Positions 6,611 through 7,675 of a stretch of 7,675 bases of DNA are shown here, piece after piece (position 1 is the first letter of the stretch; each line of letters starts with the position of its first letter). The stretch comes from Bacillota bacterium (GTDB lineage Bacteria; Bacillota; Tb-RUG-66). The translations under genes were made by a program, and so were the position numbers. The notes beneath the pieces were generated by a model. The model saw nothing but the letters and a program-made list of their open reading frames with translations, had not been told where the DNA came from and did no database searches. The stretch covers positions 1-7,675 of the forward strand of contig JAEEYS010000197.1 in NCBI GenBank assembly GCA_016288255.1. Direction: 5' to 3'.

Positions 6611-6639
6611 AAAAAGAGAGGCGAACAAACCGTTCGCCT
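6611..6639 (-). terminator. Intrinsic terminator after ridA
   Basis: On the minus strand AGGCGAAC and GTTCGCCT form a perfect 8-bp stem with loop GGTTT, followed by CTCTTTTTA. It begins 16 bases after the ridA stop codon. This is the clearest terminator in the window. The next gene starts 60 bases later without an evident promoter of its own, so termination may be partial. Confidence 0.8.
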
Positions 6640-6655
6640 TCTTCCTCTTGTTCAT

Positions 6656-7114
6656 TTATTTTAATTTCACGATCATTTCTACTTCACAAGCAGCATTTAA
6701 AGGAAGTTCGTTCACACCAACAGCGGAACGGGCATGCTTACCGGCTTCATCAAAAATTTCTACCATCAGTTCCGAAGCGCCGTTAATGACTTTCGGCTGT
6801 CCGTTATAACCCGGCGCGCTGTTTACAAAGCCTACCACTTTTACGATCCTCTCGATTTTATCCAAGGAACCGATCAAGCTTTTGATCGCGCTCAGACAAT
6901 TCAAAGCGCAGATTTTGGCTGCCTCATATCCTTGCTCTTCAGATAAGTCCGCTCCCAGTTTGCCTTGGAATTCCAATACGCCCTCAACAGAAGGCAATTG
7001 TCCCGCGGTATAGACAAAATCGCCTGCTTTTACAGCCGGCACATAGGCAGCTACCGGTTTTGGCGCTCCTGGAATGATATAGCCCAATTCCTTGATTCTA
7101 TCTTCAAAGCCCAT
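6656..7114 (-). CDS. RidA family protein (YjgF/YER057c/UK114, cd02199-like subgroup)
   Basis: A 152-residue member of the RidA superfamily, whose best-studied proteins hydrolyse reactive enamines and imines formed by PLP enzymes; trimers form the active sites between subunits. The conserved arginine that binds the carboxylate is present (R129 in HARSAVGV), as is the late E144. It is about 25 residues longer than classical RidA, with an N-terminal LGYIIPGAPKPVAAYVPAV and an internal GYEAAKICALN and PKVINGASEL. These features fit the cd02199 subgroup, whose physiological substrate is not established, so no specific reaction or symbol is given. The ATG at 7114 has TAGGAGGA upstream at good spacing. 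It appears to be a single-gene unit, with its own promoter and a hairpin terminator directly after it. Confidence 0.9.
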   Translation of the reverse strand: MGFEDRIKELGYIIPGAPKPVAAYVPAVKAGDFVYTAGQLPSVEGVLEFQGKLGADLSEEQGYEAAKICALNCLSAIKSLIGSLDKIERIVKVVGFVNSAPGYNGQPKVINGASELMVEIFDEAGKHARSAVGVNELPLNAACEVEMIVKLK

Positions 7115-7150
7115 ATTGATTTTTCCTCCTATTTCTATTACGCTGTTATT

Positions 7151-7179
7151 ATTATACCTAAATTATCCAAATTTATCCA
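7151..7179 (-). promoter_or_regulatory. Sigma-A-like promoter for ridA
   Basis: On the minus strand a perfect -10 box TATAAT (7156-7151) is preceded, after 17 bases, by a weak -35 box TGGATA (7179-7174). The start would be near 7144, leaving a leader of about 30 bases that includes the ridA ribosome binding site. Two GGATAA hexamers ten bases apart lie at and just after the -35 box. Confidence 0.6.
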
Positions 7180-7183
7180 TCTT

Positions 7184-7675
7184 TTATAACCACTTATCTA
7201 TAATTTTTATAAAATTTCCCCTATAAGTCGGCTTTCCCAAATAGCGGTCGCTGACCAGATCCACGGTTTTTACTTTTTCTCCGTCAAGATAGAGATCGAT
7301 ATAGCCAATTTTTTCTCCCAAAGCAATGGGCAGACTGATGTCGTCATCAATATGGATGTCCTGTTTTACTTTTGTTTTCTGCTTTTTTGCCACAGGATAA
7401 AAATAGTTTTCTGCGGGAATCGCGTAAAAAACAGTACGCTGCCTGTTTTTATAGCGGCAGCGAATCCCCGGATCGCCTTTTTTGACCAGCTGTTTTAAGT
7501 CAAAATTTTCAAAAGCGTAATCCATCAGCGTTTTGGTATCTTCCCAAATATCGCTGCTGTTTAGTACAACGGAAATGTACTGCACGCCCTCTCTGGTAGC
7601 GGACCCCACAAAACAGCGTCCGGACTGATCCACATAGCCGGTCTTGACGCCGTCCGCTCCTTCGTAAAGGCTCAA
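7184..7675 (-). CDS. D-alanyl-D-alanine carboxypeptidase (peptidase S11, DacA/DacF type), C-terminal part
   Basis: Only the last 163 codons are in the window; the frame stays open to the right edge, so the first codon here (TTG) is internal and the true start lies outside. The fragment begins just before the conserved KTG box (ADGVKTGY, KTG at 7645-7637) of the penicillin-binding fold, followed by SGRCFVGSATREG. The catalytic SxxK and SxN motifs must be upstream. From about fragment residue 65 on comes the beta-rich PBP5 C-terminal domain (PF07943-like). The protein ends in NFIKIIDKWL, a short possibly amphipathic tail and not a clear transmembrane anchor. Such enzymes act outside the membrane, trimming the terminal D-Ala of peptidoglycan stem peptides. 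No terminator is seen after its stop, so some read-through into ridA is possible. Confidence 0.92.
   Translation of the reverse strand: MSLYEGADGVKTGYVDQSGRCFVGSATREGVQYISVVLNSSDIWEDTKTLMDYAFENFDLKQLVKKGDPGIRCRYKNRQRTVFYAIPAENYFYPVAKKQKTKVKQDIHIDDDISLPIALGEKIGYIDLYLDGEKVKTVDLVSDRYLGKPTYRGNFIKIIDKWL

Noticed and set aside
1..7675. A mobile element, defence system or other undescribed multi-gene system
   Set aside because: Every long frame is accounted for by a known housekeeping family, codon and base character look even, and no terminal repeats, integrase, transposase or array is visible.

Overview
The window looks like chromosomal DNA from a low-to-moderate GC Bacillota of the class Clostridia. 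The evidence is the order cmk, plsC, ispH-rpsA, the in-frame fusion of IspH to ribosomal protein S1, a flavoprotein of the HI0933/BaiN type beside cmk, a cd02199-like RidA, and strong AAGGAGG-type ribosome binding sites. I cannot name the genus. All nine recognisable coding sequences lie on the minus strand, so transcription runs from high to low coordinates. No tRNA, rRNA, CRISPR array, insertion sequence or phage gene is visible.

In transcription order, the right edge (7675-7184) holds the C-terminal part of a D-alanyl-D-alanine carboxypeptidase. A short spacer with a sigma-A-like promoter follows, then ridA (7114-6656), which ends at a GC-rich hairpin with a T tract. Next comes a tight group: an rRNA pseudouridine synthase of the RluB type (6551-5733), spermidine synthase speE (5714-4881, TTG start), agmatinase speB (4878-4018) and an HI0933-family FAD protein (3986-2736). 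Gaps inside this group are only 2 to 31 bases, so it is probably one operon. SpeB makes putrescine from agmatine and SpeE turns putrescine into spermidine, so this pair covers the last steps of an arginine-derived polyamine route. The decarboxylases that would supply agmatine and decarboxylated S-adenosylmethionine are not in the window.

The 285-base gap at 2451-2735 is the only sizeable non-coding stretch. It contains a 9-bp inverted repeat, an AT-rich terminator-like hairpin and, directly downstream, a good promoter. This promoter should drive the second operon: cmk (2450-1767, CMP kinase), plsC (1762-1184, acyl-glycerol-phosphate acyltransferase) and an ispH-rpsA fusion (1154 to beyond position 1).

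The most notable item is the fusion. The frame from 1154 to 1 has no stop codon: a complete IspH of about 280 residues continues into an acidic Ala/Pro/Glu linker and then the first strand of an S1 domain. At the junction there is a perfect Shine-Dalgarno sequence and an ATG, which suggests that S1 may also be made separately. Apart from this the window is ordinary housekeeping DNA, and I see no undescribed defence, mobile or biosynthetic system in it.
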